64,000 nucleotides of DNA from Isoetes taiwanensis (Eukaryota > Streptophyta > Lycopodiopsida > Isoetales > Isoetaceae), in contig JAJEKV010000032.1 in NCBI GenBank assembly GCA_021234155.1, forward strand, positions 558,001-622,000. The letters are read 5' to 3'. The first letter of the stretch is position 1. Every line of letters starts with the position of its first letter. This document shows positions 1-9,699 of the stretch, piece by piece. The position numbers were made by a program, and so were the translations under genes. The notes below the pieces were generated by a model. It saw nothing but the letters and a program-made list of their open reading frames with translations, ran no database searches and was not told where the DNA came from.

Positions 1-190
1 TGTTGATGATTTTACCTATTACAATTATTTATAATAATATCTTTACACCATAGCCCTAGCACATGGTTTCAAATGTTACCCGTAGTTCTTTAGATATTAC
101 ATCCTTATTTTGATGTTCTTACCTATTACGATAATTTCTAATAACATCTTTACATCATAGCCCTAACACATGGTTTCAAATGTTACCCTT
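1..190. repeat. Two-copy ~108-bp tandem repeat
   Basis: A segment starting near position 4 (TGATG...TTACCTATTAC, ending in CACATGGTTTCAAATGTTAC) recurs almost unchanged from about 112 to 188. The copies differ by scattered substitutions. The left copy may run off the window, so more copies could lie upstream. No coding capacity. Confidence 0.8.
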
Positions 191-266
191 CTTGTGGGCC
201 ATGCAGATTTCTATAAAATCGGATTTATTAATTTAAATCGCAAGGATGACCCAATCCTCTTGCAAG

Positions 267-269
<3 letters not shown>

Positions 270-307
<38 letters not shown>

Positions 308-317
308 GGGGGGGAGG
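270..317. repeat. Poly(T) tract followed by a G run
   Basis: An uninterrupted run of about 37 T is followed directly by about 8 G. On the minus strand this is a poly(A) tail preceded by C, which fits the 3' end of a retroposed sequence, but no body of such an element was recognised. It could equally be slippage-expanded low-complexity DNA. Confidence 0.7.
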
Positions 318-537
318 TCAACTCTTATTCAAATACATGATTGAGACATTGTGATCTATAAGATTGGCCTTTGCTTTCTAAAGAGTAACAAGGAGATTAT
401 TGTATAACCTATAGATATGATTGATATCACATTCTAATCAATCATTAAACGTTCATTTGCACAACATTCTAGGATTAAGATCCCTTTCCTTTTTACCACC
501 ACGAGAACATTTGCCTATAAATTATGCCTGACAGAAA

Positions 538-566
538 GCCCAGCAACGCTGGGCACTTTTTCTAGT
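538..566 (+). mobile_element. Helitron 3' terminus (hairpin + CTAG, then T)
   Basis: GCCCAGC (538-544), loop AAC, GCTGGGC (548-554) form a perfect 7-bp stem. Seven bases later CTAG (562-565) is followed by T. A short GC-rich hairpin 6-12 bases before CTRR, inserted ahead of T, is the diagnostic Helitron 3' end. The element therefore lies to the left and its 5' TC end is probably outside the window. The same architecture occurs at 30,711 and 42,674, where the stem carries G:C in place of the A:T pair here, a compensated change. Confidence 0.8.
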
Positions 567-800
567 ATATATATAAAGTCCATAACGTCGCTATAACAAA
601 ATACGTCGCGGAGACGTCGCATGCGACGCTCTGTAATTTTTTTAAACCGCGCGCGACCGGCTTTCCCGCTCCTTTTCTTTTCGCTTCCTCTTCGAGCTTT
701 TTGGGCGATCTGCGGCGCTACTACCCTGATCGACCTGCAAGCAACTATTCTAAGGTTAGTACATCATATTTTTTAGATTGAATAGGTTTTTTGGATTGAA
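567..800. other. CpG-rich stretch with a CGTCGCATGCGACG palindrome
   Basis: The 14-base palindrome at 615-628 lies in a short GC-rich island inside AT-rich DNA. Close relatives recur at 3,325-3,338, 3,415-3,428 and 3,515-3,528. The shared palindromes could mark the two sides of one degenerate DNA transposon of about 3 kb, but the outer ends do not align well enough to call terminal inverted repeats. Confidence 0.35.
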
Positions 801-819
801 AGGTGCATGCCTAACCTAG

Positions 820-1640
820 GTTTTTTGTGTTCTTCATTTTTCTTCTTCTCTTATTTCTTCTCTTCTATTCTTTCCCCTTCCTTTCTTCTTCCCTTCTCTA
901 CTTTCCTTCTCTTCTTTCCTTCTTTCCTTCTCTTCTTCTCTTCTTCTCTTCTTCTTATTTCTTCTCTCCTTCTCTCATTTCTCTTCATATTTCTCTTCTT
1001 TTCTTCTCTTCTTTCCCTTCTCTTCTTTCCTTCTCTTCTTTCTTCTTCCCTTCTTCTCTCATTTCTTCTCTTCTTCTCTCATTTCTCTTCATATTTCGTT
1101 TCCTTCCCTTCTTCCCTTCTCTTATTTCTTCCCTTCTTCCTCCTTCTATTCTTTCTCTTCCCCTTCGATTCTATTCTTCTCTTCTCTTATTCTATTCTTC
1201 TCGATTATATTCTTCTCTTCTCTTATTCTATTCTATTCTTCTCTTCTCTTATTTTTATTCTCTTCTCTTATTCGATTCTATTCTTCTCTTCTCTTCGATT
1301 CTATTCTTTCTTTCTCTTCTTCCCTTCTTCGATTCTTTCTTCTTCTCTTATTTTTTTTTATCTCTTCTCTCCTTCTCTTATTTTTCTCTTCATATTTCTT
1401 TTCCTTCCCTTCTTCCCTTCTTCCTCCTTCTATTCTTTCTCTTCCCCTTCGATTCTATTCTTCTCTTCCCCCATCATTTCTTCTTCTCTCCTTCCGTGCT
1501 TTCCCTTCCCATCTTCGACCCTTCCTTATTTCTTCTCCCCCCTTCTCTTGTTTCTCCCACCCTTATCTTCTTCTTGATTATTTTTTTCTTTTCTTGATTT
1601 TCTATTTTTTCCGTTTTAATTTTTTATTTTTTTCGATCTT
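820..1640. repeat. ~800-bp polypyrimidine (TTCTTC/TTCTC) low-complexity tract
   Basis: Nearly pure C/T on the plus strand, built from irregular TTCTTC, CTTCTCTT and TTCCCTTC words, with internal duplications around 1,150 and 1,440. It stays open in two frames (about 256 codons each, Ser/Leu/Phe only), which is a composition artefact and not a gene. Homopurine/homopyrimidine mirror tracts of this kind can form triplex DNA. Confidence 0.9.
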
Positions 1641-1789
1641 CTTCTTTTTGTTCTTATTCTTTTTAACTTTTGTTTGCGGGTTTGTGTTTGTCCTTTTTAT
1701 TTGGGCCGGAGAATCTTGTGCGCACCACGTTCTTCATTTGGTAAGTTCATCACACTTGCATTTTTTATAGCTTTAAATAGGTTAAAAAA

Positions 1790-2310
1790 ATTGGCCAGTC
1801 GCTTGTTCAAGGGCATGGGTGGCTCCACCTAGAGTGGAGAGGCCATGTGTGCCCGGGTTGAAGTCCACTTCCACTATGATCAAATTTTATTTTCCTAGGT
1901 TAAGGGTAAGCTTGTTCAAGGGCACAGTGCGGCTCCATCTAGAGTGGAGAGGATCACTTGCAGGGTTCAAAATTAGACTTAAGACTTGTTATTTGTTAGG
2001 TTTAAAATAAAATTGTAGTGGCTTGTTCAAGGAGCGCGATCGGCTCCCACCTTGCGTGGAGAGGACCCAGGATGTCGGGTCCAAGTCCACTTTTCTTCTC
2101 ATTCTTAGGTAGAGGTGGCTACGACAAGGACATGGTGGAAGCTCCACATGAGTGGAGAGGACCAGTGTTGAACCTTAGTTCCACGTTCATTGTCGGTTTT
2201 AGCTAGAGGTAGCTAGGGGCAAAGACATGGTCGGCTCCACCATGAGTGGAGGGGACCCGGATGTTGAACCCCCTAGTCCCACATTCTTATTATTTTTTGT
2301 TAGGTACATG
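1790..2310 (+). repeat. ~100-bp tandem repeat, about five diverged copies
   Basis: Units begin near 1,801, 1,911, 2,021, 2,120 and 2,217. Each holds GGCTCCACC or a close variant, then AGTGGAGAGG, a short run with GGGTT/GGGTC, and TCCACNTTC. The units change progressively from left to right: GCTTGTTCAAGGGCA in the first three, GACATGGT in the last two. Some copies read open for about 60 codons, but nothing suggests protein. Confidence 0.75.
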
Positions 2311-2339
2311 ACCTAGTCATAGTCTTGTTTTTATTATTT

Positions 2340-3071
2340 TAATATTGCGTTGATCTATCGATTTATGTCAAAGGCAAAGAGTGGTCAAGGAACCCAAGAT
2401 GACTTGAAAAAAGTTGGAGGCGATTGGTCAAAGTCCTAAACCACTTAATCTCCACAAGGAAGATATCAAGGTATTTCTTATTTTTTGCCATTCGTTCACT
2501 TTAACTTGTGATAATGTTGTGTGCCTTGCAATCGATTGCATTCGAACGTGCAAAGGATCGAATCGAAACATAGAGCTCGGACCGACAAAGCAACTAAAAG
2601 TGAACGAAAAGTCTCATTTGGGCTCCGGTGGTCCGGAAAAAGGGTTTCACCATAGATTCATAAGAGCTATATTAGTTCACATTAATTTTAATAAGAACTT
2701 TAAATGTCATTAGCTAATACTAGTTATATTGTCATAGACCGCGGCTATACGGGTTTTCCCCTAGCAAGCAAAGACGTAAAAATAGCCCGCGGGCGATGGA
2801 GTTTGTTTATCTGTATCAACGGTTATACGAAGAGGAACTGTCCCACATCACTCGAATGCGGGGGTGCATTGTAGAAAATTATTATAATTCTATGAACTAC
2901 ATTAATGCCATATTCTTTTGGTTTTATAGGAAGCAGTGGGGAGATGAATCAAGCCCTAGATTTGAGGACATGGGGCTGCGGGGGTCGGAGGGATCTGCAA
3001 ACTATGGTGGAGGGCCATCCAATCGCAACCCCGAATCGGATGACTACTCCACTGAATCTGACATAGATTAG
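2340..3071 (+). pseudogene. Unidentified degenerate gene, possibly transposon-derived
   Basis: An ATG at 2,367 opens a short frame (MSKAKSGQGTQDD...) closed by a stop within about 25 codons. Further open stretches run at 2,414-2,713 and 2,796-3,071, the last ending in an acidic tail (ESDDYSTESDID). A short unspliced coding-like segment with an acidic C-terminus among repeats would fit a decayed transposase gene such as a hAT type, but no catalytic motif is visible and I do not recognise the protein. Confidence 0.3.
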
Positions 3072-3309
3072 CTCTAGGCTAAAAGGGTGGATACTCCCCT
3101 TAACGAGTCTTTTGTGATTATTTAAAAATATAAATACAATTCACTTTTGTGATTATTTAAAAATATAAATATAAAAATACTTTTGTGATTACTTTAAAAT
3201 ATAAATATAAAGATATAAATGCCATTTTGCTCCTTGTACATCATATTGTAATAATTATCTAAGCCAAACATTTTTTTATTTTTTTTTTATTTTTTTATGT
3301 TATTTTTAT

Positions 3310-3690
3310 TTTTTTGTTCATACACATCGCATGCGACGTATCCACGTGGCTTTTTATTGCCACGTGGCTTTCAAATTACCGTGGATTTTCATAATTTTTT
3401 ATGGCGTCGCATGCGGCGTATACACGCGATGGATTTTTAAGACACCGCGGGGATTTTTTGATATTCCACGTGTATATTCCACATGTATATTCCACGTGTA
3501 TATTCCACGTATCACGTCGCATGCGACGTCTGAGTCACGTCACGTATCGCGTCAAGGCGGCGTCACGTGCGACATCTGCCGGCGTCGCGTCGGCGACGCG
3601 TCGCATCGCGGCGATGTCTGGCGGCGGCGTCAGGCGGCGGCGACGCACGGCCGTCGGGGCGTCGCCGCGGATGTCACTATAAACGATAAG
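3310..3690. repeat. GC-rich region with CGTCGCATGCGACG palindromes and TATTCCACGTG repeats
   Basis: Three copies of the CATCGCATGCGACG/CGTCGCATGCGACG palindrome (3,325; 3,415; 3,515), four TATTCCACRTGTA units in tandem (about 3,469-3,510), and then about 150 bases dominated by CGTCGC/GGCGGC. CACGTG cores are frequent. Flanking DNA is AT-rich, so this is a sharply bounded composition island. It directly abuts the MULE remnant. Confidence 0.6.
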
Positions 3691-3696
3691 CTAAAT

Positions 3697-4747
3697 GACC
3701 TTTTTCTTGTTGTGAAGGAAGGTGTTGTTTGCCATGGTCAGATCCATGATGAAAGTGTTGGCACAAGATATCAGCATGCACCATGGATTTCCCAACAAAA
3801 AAGGGATTGGGTGAGGGGCTTGTTGGTGGTGAGGTCACTCACCTCGAGAGGTAATGAGGATGCATGAAGAGCAGGTTGTCCATAAGTTAGAAATGCAGGG
3901 GGCGGGCAGCAAGGATAGAGATGACTTTCTAGATACCTGGAAGCAGCATATGAATGTGACTCAAAGTGTGAGAATGTGGGTAGATCAAAATCCAGATTCG
4001 GTATTCTTGCATCAAGAAGGGGCACCCTTCCATCTTGGGATCATGACACCTTTTCAAATGGAAATGTTATTGAAATATGGCAAGGGAAATGCCATAGCAA
4101 TGGATGCCACCTTCAAGACTAATGACTTGAGGTTTATGTTGTATACCTTCATTGTATTTGATAGCCACGCAAATGGAGTGCCCGATTGCATGGGTTTTGA
4201 CGTCTAGCTCAACGAAAGTTGACATTCAATGTTGGCTTCAACATATGAAGAACCATATACACCTAGAAGATCCTACATGGGCCCCCTCTTGCTTTATAGT
4301 TGGCGATCGCGGGCGAGATTGGTGCTTTGGAGTTGGTATGGCCAAAGACCCCTATTCAGTTGTGCCTTTGGCATGTCAGACGTTCGTGGTTTAAAGTTTT
4401 GGTAAGATATGTGCATGATTCCTCTGTACGAAAGGAGATGTTTAAGGATATGGGTGACATCATGTATGGTACCAAGGTTGAGCCTATAGAGGAGGATGGG
4501 ATATCCAAGGAAGATTATAGGGAAGCTTGTGCAAGAGCAGGCAAGGCTCGCCTTGAACAATTCAAGGAGAAATGGAAGGAGTACGAACAAGTTGTTGCTT
4601 ATGTCAACAAGGAATGGACAAACAATGTGTGCTCATGGATTATCGTGTCGAGAATATATCCCCATAGTAACCAAGAGACCACAGCTGCTGTAGAGTCCTA
4701 TCATGCTGCCTTGAAGAGAAGGTTGGGTATTTTTAAGCATGAGTTTA
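3697..4747 (+). pseudogene. MULE (Mutator-like) transposase fragment
   Basis: Translated segments join into a MULE-domain transposase. The DDE core block reads GNAIAMDATFKTND (about 4,086-4,127). After a frameshift near 4,205 comes a block that includes LELVWPKTPIQLCLWHVRRSW, and after a further spacer NQETTAAVESYHAALKRR (about 4,666-4,722). These are the conserved blocks of the plant MULE/FAR1-like family, in which the enzyme cuts and rejoins transposon ends in the nucleus. The upstream part (3,697-3,900) is open but carries a stop near 3,867. The reading frame runs straight into the ACATGTCA array at about 4,748, so the C-terminal part, including any SWIM zinc finger, is missing. With two frame breaks and truncation this copy cannot encode an active enzyme. 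Confidence 0.8.
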
Positions 4748-5372
4748 TGACATGTCAGGGAATATACATGGCTAGAACATGTCAGGGATTGGCTATAACA
4801 TGTCAGGGATTGGCTATAACATGTCAAGTGGGTGCCACCTAGATCTAAGGGTGCCACCTAGGTCTATGGTATCAACGTGCCACGTAGGTCTAGGGGTATC
4901 AAAGCGCCACCTAGGTCTAAGGGTATCAAAGTGCCACGTGTGCCAAGTGGATGCCACCTAGGTTGAAGGGTGCCACGTGTGCCACGTGTCCAAGCTCTTA
5001 ACAAGTGCCTAGGACTATAACACTATGTATTGTGTACTTAAATTCCTAGTCTACCTAAATTTCTGACTGACAGGGACTGGCTATAACATGTCAAGATCCA
5101 AGGCTATAACATGTCGAAGTGGGTATAACATGTCGGGGACTGGCTATAACATGTCAGGGACTGGCTATAACATGTCAGGGACTGGCTATAACATGTCAAG
5201 GTCCAAGGCTATAACATGTCGGGGGGTCCAAGGCTATAACATGTGGGGCTGGCTATAACATGTCGATGGGTATAACATGTCAAGGTCAAGGCTATAACAT
5301 GTCAAGGTCCAAGGCTATAACATGTCAGGTCCAAGGCTATAACATGTCAAGGTCAAGGCTATAACATGTCAT
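4748..5372 (+). repeat. Minisatellite array A: GGCTATAACATGTCA units
   Basis: Roughly 15-20 copies of a 15-28 base unit centred on GGCTATAACATGTCA, with spacers such as GGGACT or AGGTCCAA. The stretch 4,830-5,080 is interrupted by units of the GTGCCACCTAGGTCTA type. The array begins inside the MULE reading frame: its first ACATGTCA is part of the transposase codons. Confidence 0.9.
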
Positions 5373-6155
5373 GCCAAATTGGGTGCCACATGTGCCAAGT
5401 GGGTGCCAAGTATGCCACGTAGATCTAAAGGGTGCCACCCTAGGGCACAAGTGCCAAATTGGGTGCCAAGTGTGCCAAGTGGGTGCCGCGTAGATCTAAG
5501 GTGCCACCTAGGGCACATGTGCCAAAGAATGAGTGCCACATGTGCCAAGTGGGTGCCACATGTGCCAAGTGGGTTGCCAACGTAGATCTAAGGGTGCCAC
5601 CTGTGCGTGCCAAATTGTGTGCCACATGTGCCAAGTGGGTGCCAAGTGGGTGCCAAGTGCATTGCCCGCGTAGATCTAAGGGTGCCACCTAGGGCACAAG
5701 TGCCAAATTGTGTGCCACATGTGCCAGAGTGGGTGCCACATGTGGGTGCCAAGTGGGTGCCAAGTGTGTGCCACGTAGATCTAAGGGTGCCACCTAGGGC
5801 ACTTGTGCCAAATTGAGTGCCACATGTGCCAAGTGGGTGCCGCGTGTGATCTAAAGGTGCCACCTAGGGCACAAGTGCCAAATTGTGTGCCACATGTGCC
5901 AAGTGGGTGCCACATGTGGGTGCCCGCGTGTGTGCCACGTAGATCTAAAGGTGCCACCTAGGGCACATGTGCCAAATTGAGCGCCACATGTGCCAGTGGG
6001 TGCCACATGTGCCAAGTGGGTGCCACGAGGAGATCTAAGGGTGCCACCTAGGGCACAAGTGCCAAATTGTGTGCCACATGTGCCAAGTGGGTGCCACATG
6101 TGGGTGCCAAGTGGGTGCCACGTGTGTGCCAAGTGGATCTAAGGGTGCCACCTAG
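5373..6155 (+). repeat. Minisatellite array B: GTGCCACATGTGCCAAGTGG higher-order repeat
   Basis: A higher-order unit of about 70-115 bases contains TAGATCTAAGGGTGCCACC, then TAGGGCACAAGTGCCAAATT and two or three GTGCCAAGTGG words. The TAGATCTAA-type landmark occurs nine times (near 5,411, 5,491, 5,582, 5,669, 5,778, 5,848, 5,938, 6,030 and 6,134). Open frames of 70-90 codons on both strands are consequences of the repeat. Confidence 0.9.
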
Positions 6156-6420
6156 GGCTATAACATGTCACTTGTGTAGGCTATAACATGTCACTTGTGT
6201 AGGGCTATAACATGTCACTTGTCTAGGGCTATAACATGTCAATTGTGTAGGGCTATAACATGTCGGGTTGTGTAGGGCTATAACATGTCACTTGTGTAGG
6301 GCTATAACATGTCACTTGTCTAGGGCTATAACATGTCACTTGTGTAGGGCTATAACATGTCAATTGTGTAGGGCTATAACATGTCACTTGTGTAGGGCTA
6401 TAACATGTCACTTGTCCCAA
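6156..6420 (+). repeat. Minisatellite array A': 24-bp AGGGCTATAACATGTCACTTGTGT units
   Basis: Eleven or so copies of a 23-24 base unit (AGGGCTATAACATGTCA plus CTTGTGT, CTTGTCT or ATTGTGT). It is more regular than array A and shares its 16-base core, so array B is sandwiched between two blocks of the same family. Confidence 0.9.
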
Positions 6421-7075
6421 TTAGGTGCCACCTCATGTCCCAATTGGGTGCCACATGGCTGCCACCTAACCTGGCACTGCTCACCTAATCCGCCGTGGTT
6501 TGCCATATTCGCCACCTATTCGCGCCAGTGGGTGCCACCTATTACGCCACATGGTCGCCACCTAACCCGCCACCTATTCGACCACCTAATGCGCGGTGGC
6601 TGCCATATATTCTGCTACCTATTAACGCCGCATGGTCGCCACCTAACCTGGCACCTGTTCAGCCACCTAATCTGCCAAGTGGCTGCCATATATTCTGCCA
6701 CCTAACAGCCACCTATGCTGCCACCTATTAGCCACCTATGCTGCCACCTATTAGCCACCTATCCGCCACCTATTCGCCACCTATTACGCCACATGGATGC
6801 CACCTATTCAGCCACCCTAATCGCCACCTATGCTGCCACATGGTTTGCAATTGTCTTTGGCACCTATTCTCACAATACTTCTTCTTTAACGCCACCTAAT
6901 GACCACATGCCACCTATTACGCCACCTATGCTATCACCTAATCGCCACCTATTACGCTGCTTTGTTCGTTTTGCGCGACTCTGCCACATGCACCGCCACA
7001 TGTACGCTACACGCCACCTATTCTTCCACCTAACAGCCACATGGTGCCACTATCTTGCCACCTACCTCCTCCCAT
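6421..7075 (+). repeat. Minisatellite array C: TGCCACCTATTCGCC-type units
   Basis: Short units of about 13-16 bases with the core GCCACCTA followed by ATC, TTC, TGCT or ACGCC variants, mixed with GCCACATGG. More diverged than arrays A and B, and it grades out near 7,075. Confidence 0.85.
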
Positions 7076-8090
7076 GCCATTCCGGTATGCAAATTGTCTT
7101 CATCATCCAGTGCTACAAGGGAAAAACACATACATCTAAAATACAAATTTGCATGTTGAGTATACAAAAGGACATTAGCATTTATCTCCCAATTTTGGTT
7201 TGCATAACATTGAGAAATCATGACAAAGGTTCAAAATAGACTGTCACAAGTCTACCACACCCCTCTTCTTAGATTCCGCTCTAGTTTGCACCCCGCCTTC
7301 TATAGGGGATGCCTCCGGCAATGGCAAACTCTTCTTTCTGAGATAACCAACTTTCGTGAAACTTGGCGGAGGGTCTCAAATGATCTTCACGCGACCGCAG
7401 CTCGAGCTCGAGAATCCAACTTCTATCAACCTATAAAATGTGTTACTTGACAAAGCCCTTAGAAATCAAGCATGAAAAGGCTATGAGCATGTGGAGGGAT
7501 ACCCGAACAACATTTGATGAAGCCCGGAATTACGGCGTGGCATTCGACCAACGCACTACAAACTTGCATCTCGCCACAAAGATGAACAAACTCCAATGAC
7601 TCCTGCAGACCACTTGTGATTGTAAGAATATTTGATGTATCATTTCATTGGCTAACATAGAGATTTACACGGTGTTAACCGGCAGCCAATAAAATGAAAT
7701 GGAATCTATCTTCCCCGAATCCGATGCGCCTACACCGCTGGTCTAGGAGGCAACAAATTCCTCCGGATATGTCCGAATTGTTCAAGAGCAGCCCCATCGG
7801 GGCGGATTAAACCAACAATGTCTGCCCTCTTAAGCAGAGGGTATTGTATGGGACAGATCCCAAAAAAGCAAATGCATTTAAGCTAAAAAATAAAATGAAA
7901 TATAATAATAGAAAGAGACAAAACTAATGCTTATATTAATACCCAAACTAATACAAGAAGAGGCTTACATTAAGTAGCGCAGCCGATGTGATTGTCATGA
8001 AGCCATGACTTGTGCGCTAATTCAGGGCTTGTCCGAATAATGGCCATCTGCAATTATAATTGATGTTTTTGCGCTTTCTCTTCTTGGCAT
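7076..8090. other. No gene recognised
   Basis: Mixed-composition sequence without long open frames. Short open stretches (7,030-7,221 minus; 7,220-7,450 plus) overlap the array edge or have no recognisable similarity. It may be decayed transposon DNA, since it lies directly behind the MULE fragment and arrays. Confidence 0.4.
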
Positions 8091-8093
8091 TCC

Positions 8094-9200
8094 TCATATT
8101 GTACCACCATAAAGGAGGTCGATAAATCCTTTCTCGAGAGTCCATTCCGGCCTCAAAGTAAGAATGGTGGTGTGAACTGTGCTAGTCTTTGGAAGAGGCC
8201 GTGGTTCTTGCATGCTCGGGGTCTCAACCAAAAGAATGACTTGAGATTGGTCAACCTGTTCTATGGCTGCAGACCTTTGTCCGAGAGGGGTAGATTGGCT
8301 AGGATCCCGTGTTGCTGGTGGCTCATCCTCAACTTTGAGACATGCCATCAATTTCTTATTCAAGTTTTCTTCCTCCATGTTCCAATCTTGTTTGGCCGTC
8401 TCCTCCAAGAACCAATCATCAGCAATGTTAGATCTGTATCGTGCCAATTTCTTTTCCTTCCATGCCCATGCAATCGCTCTCTTCTCCACGAAATAAGCCA
8501 CAAATTTGGCTTCCTCCCCGCCCCCGGCCTCACCATCCCCGACGTACATGTTCAAATGCTGGGCGCACGCTTGGTGCACGCTTTTTATACCTCCTCACCC
8601 ATTTTTGTACCTCCATTCCGGGTTTGTGGTGTAATTGCATGTAATACAAATCAGTATTCTGTTAGGGCGAACGGACTATCCGGATTCTTCCATGGCTCGC
8701 TCTTTTAGCACCTCGACTTCGACATCTTTCATGCCATGTGCTGATCCCAAGTGAGTCTTGAATCTATCCTTCACGTTAACGTGTATGAGCAGCTAGAATT
8801 AAACATACATACATCTTCAGATCGAGTTGTACTCCCCAAGGGGCTGCCAATTTGCTCTTCTTACGCCTCGGGTTCTCCTCCTCGAAGATGTCTTCCTCTT
8901 CCGATCGCCCCCATCATCATCTTGCAAATCGCCTGGCCGGCCCTGAATTGGCTCTCAATTGGCAGCCACCGCATGTCAATCTCCATGGAATTCTCTCGCC
9001 CACGGTAGCATTTAAATCTGCCTCTACAACACCATCAATGGATAAATCATGTGCAATGGAAACTAGTGTACGGGCCACTACCTCGTTTGGATCCCCTCGC
9101 TTGTGCGCATTCTCCTTCCTCACCGCTTGCCATGGAATCACGAGAAGAAAAACCAACCAAAACTTCTCGAGGCAATGTCGAGGGATTGGGCGACGAAGTT
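8094..9200 (-). pseudogene. Coding-like degenerate region, unidentified
   Basis: On the minus strand two open stretches succeed each other: 9,156-8,917 (ends with GGCQLRANSGPARRFAR) and 8,579-8,094 (161 codons, starts MHQACAQHLNMYVGDGEAGG, acidic and Glu/Lys-rich). The piece between them is broken by stops. Ordinary amino-acid composition and two same-strand segments in sequence suggest a dead gene or transposon ORF, but no family motif is visible. Confidence 0.3.
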
Positions 9201-9699
9201 CAAATCCCCTCCTATGCTACTACAGACCAAAATGACTGCCTTAACCATACCTGCGGGTCGATTTGGGAAGATCTTCTCGGCTGAATCGTGGCCTCACCGC
9301 TTCTCAATTGTTGTGTGAAATTAGCTTCACAAGAGCGGCAGCAAATGATCTCTTTCTTTTTTCTACCGCAAGCAAAACTAAATTGGTTGAATGGCCACCT
9401 CTCGATTTTGTTAAGCTAACAATAAAAAATGCTTTCTCGCATGCATTACCCGCCATAACCTGTTGTCTAAATTTGTTTAAGGAAACTAAACCCGATTTTG
9501 CTGAAGGAAAAATACAATCTAAGCTTTTTTTAATGCTGTTGGAGGGACCCAAAATTGACAGGAAGTCTGGCTCAAAATGTTTTCAAGATTCATGGAGAAA
9601 CAGGGCTGTTGATAGGGAAAGGGATAGGCGATTCCTTGAGGAGCACAAGAAAGAAAGAGGAAGCCAGAAACTCACTTAACACTAGACCTGTCCCTGGAA

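Noticed and set aside
807-1597. Two overlapping 256-codon open frames
   Set aside because: They contain almost only Ser, Leu, Phe and Pro and arise from the polypyrimidine tract.
567-3690. Complete TIR transposon with ends at 575 and 3,690
   Set aside because: The outer sequences align only weakly after reverse complementing and no target duplication was found.
5379-6132. Several 70-90-codon frames on both strands
   Set aside because: They follow the minisatellite unit (Cys/His/Pro repeats) and occur on both strands at once, so they are repeat artefacts.
4748-7075. CRISPR-like array
   Set aside because: Units are contiguous and degenerate with no unique spacers, and the window is plant nuclear DNA.
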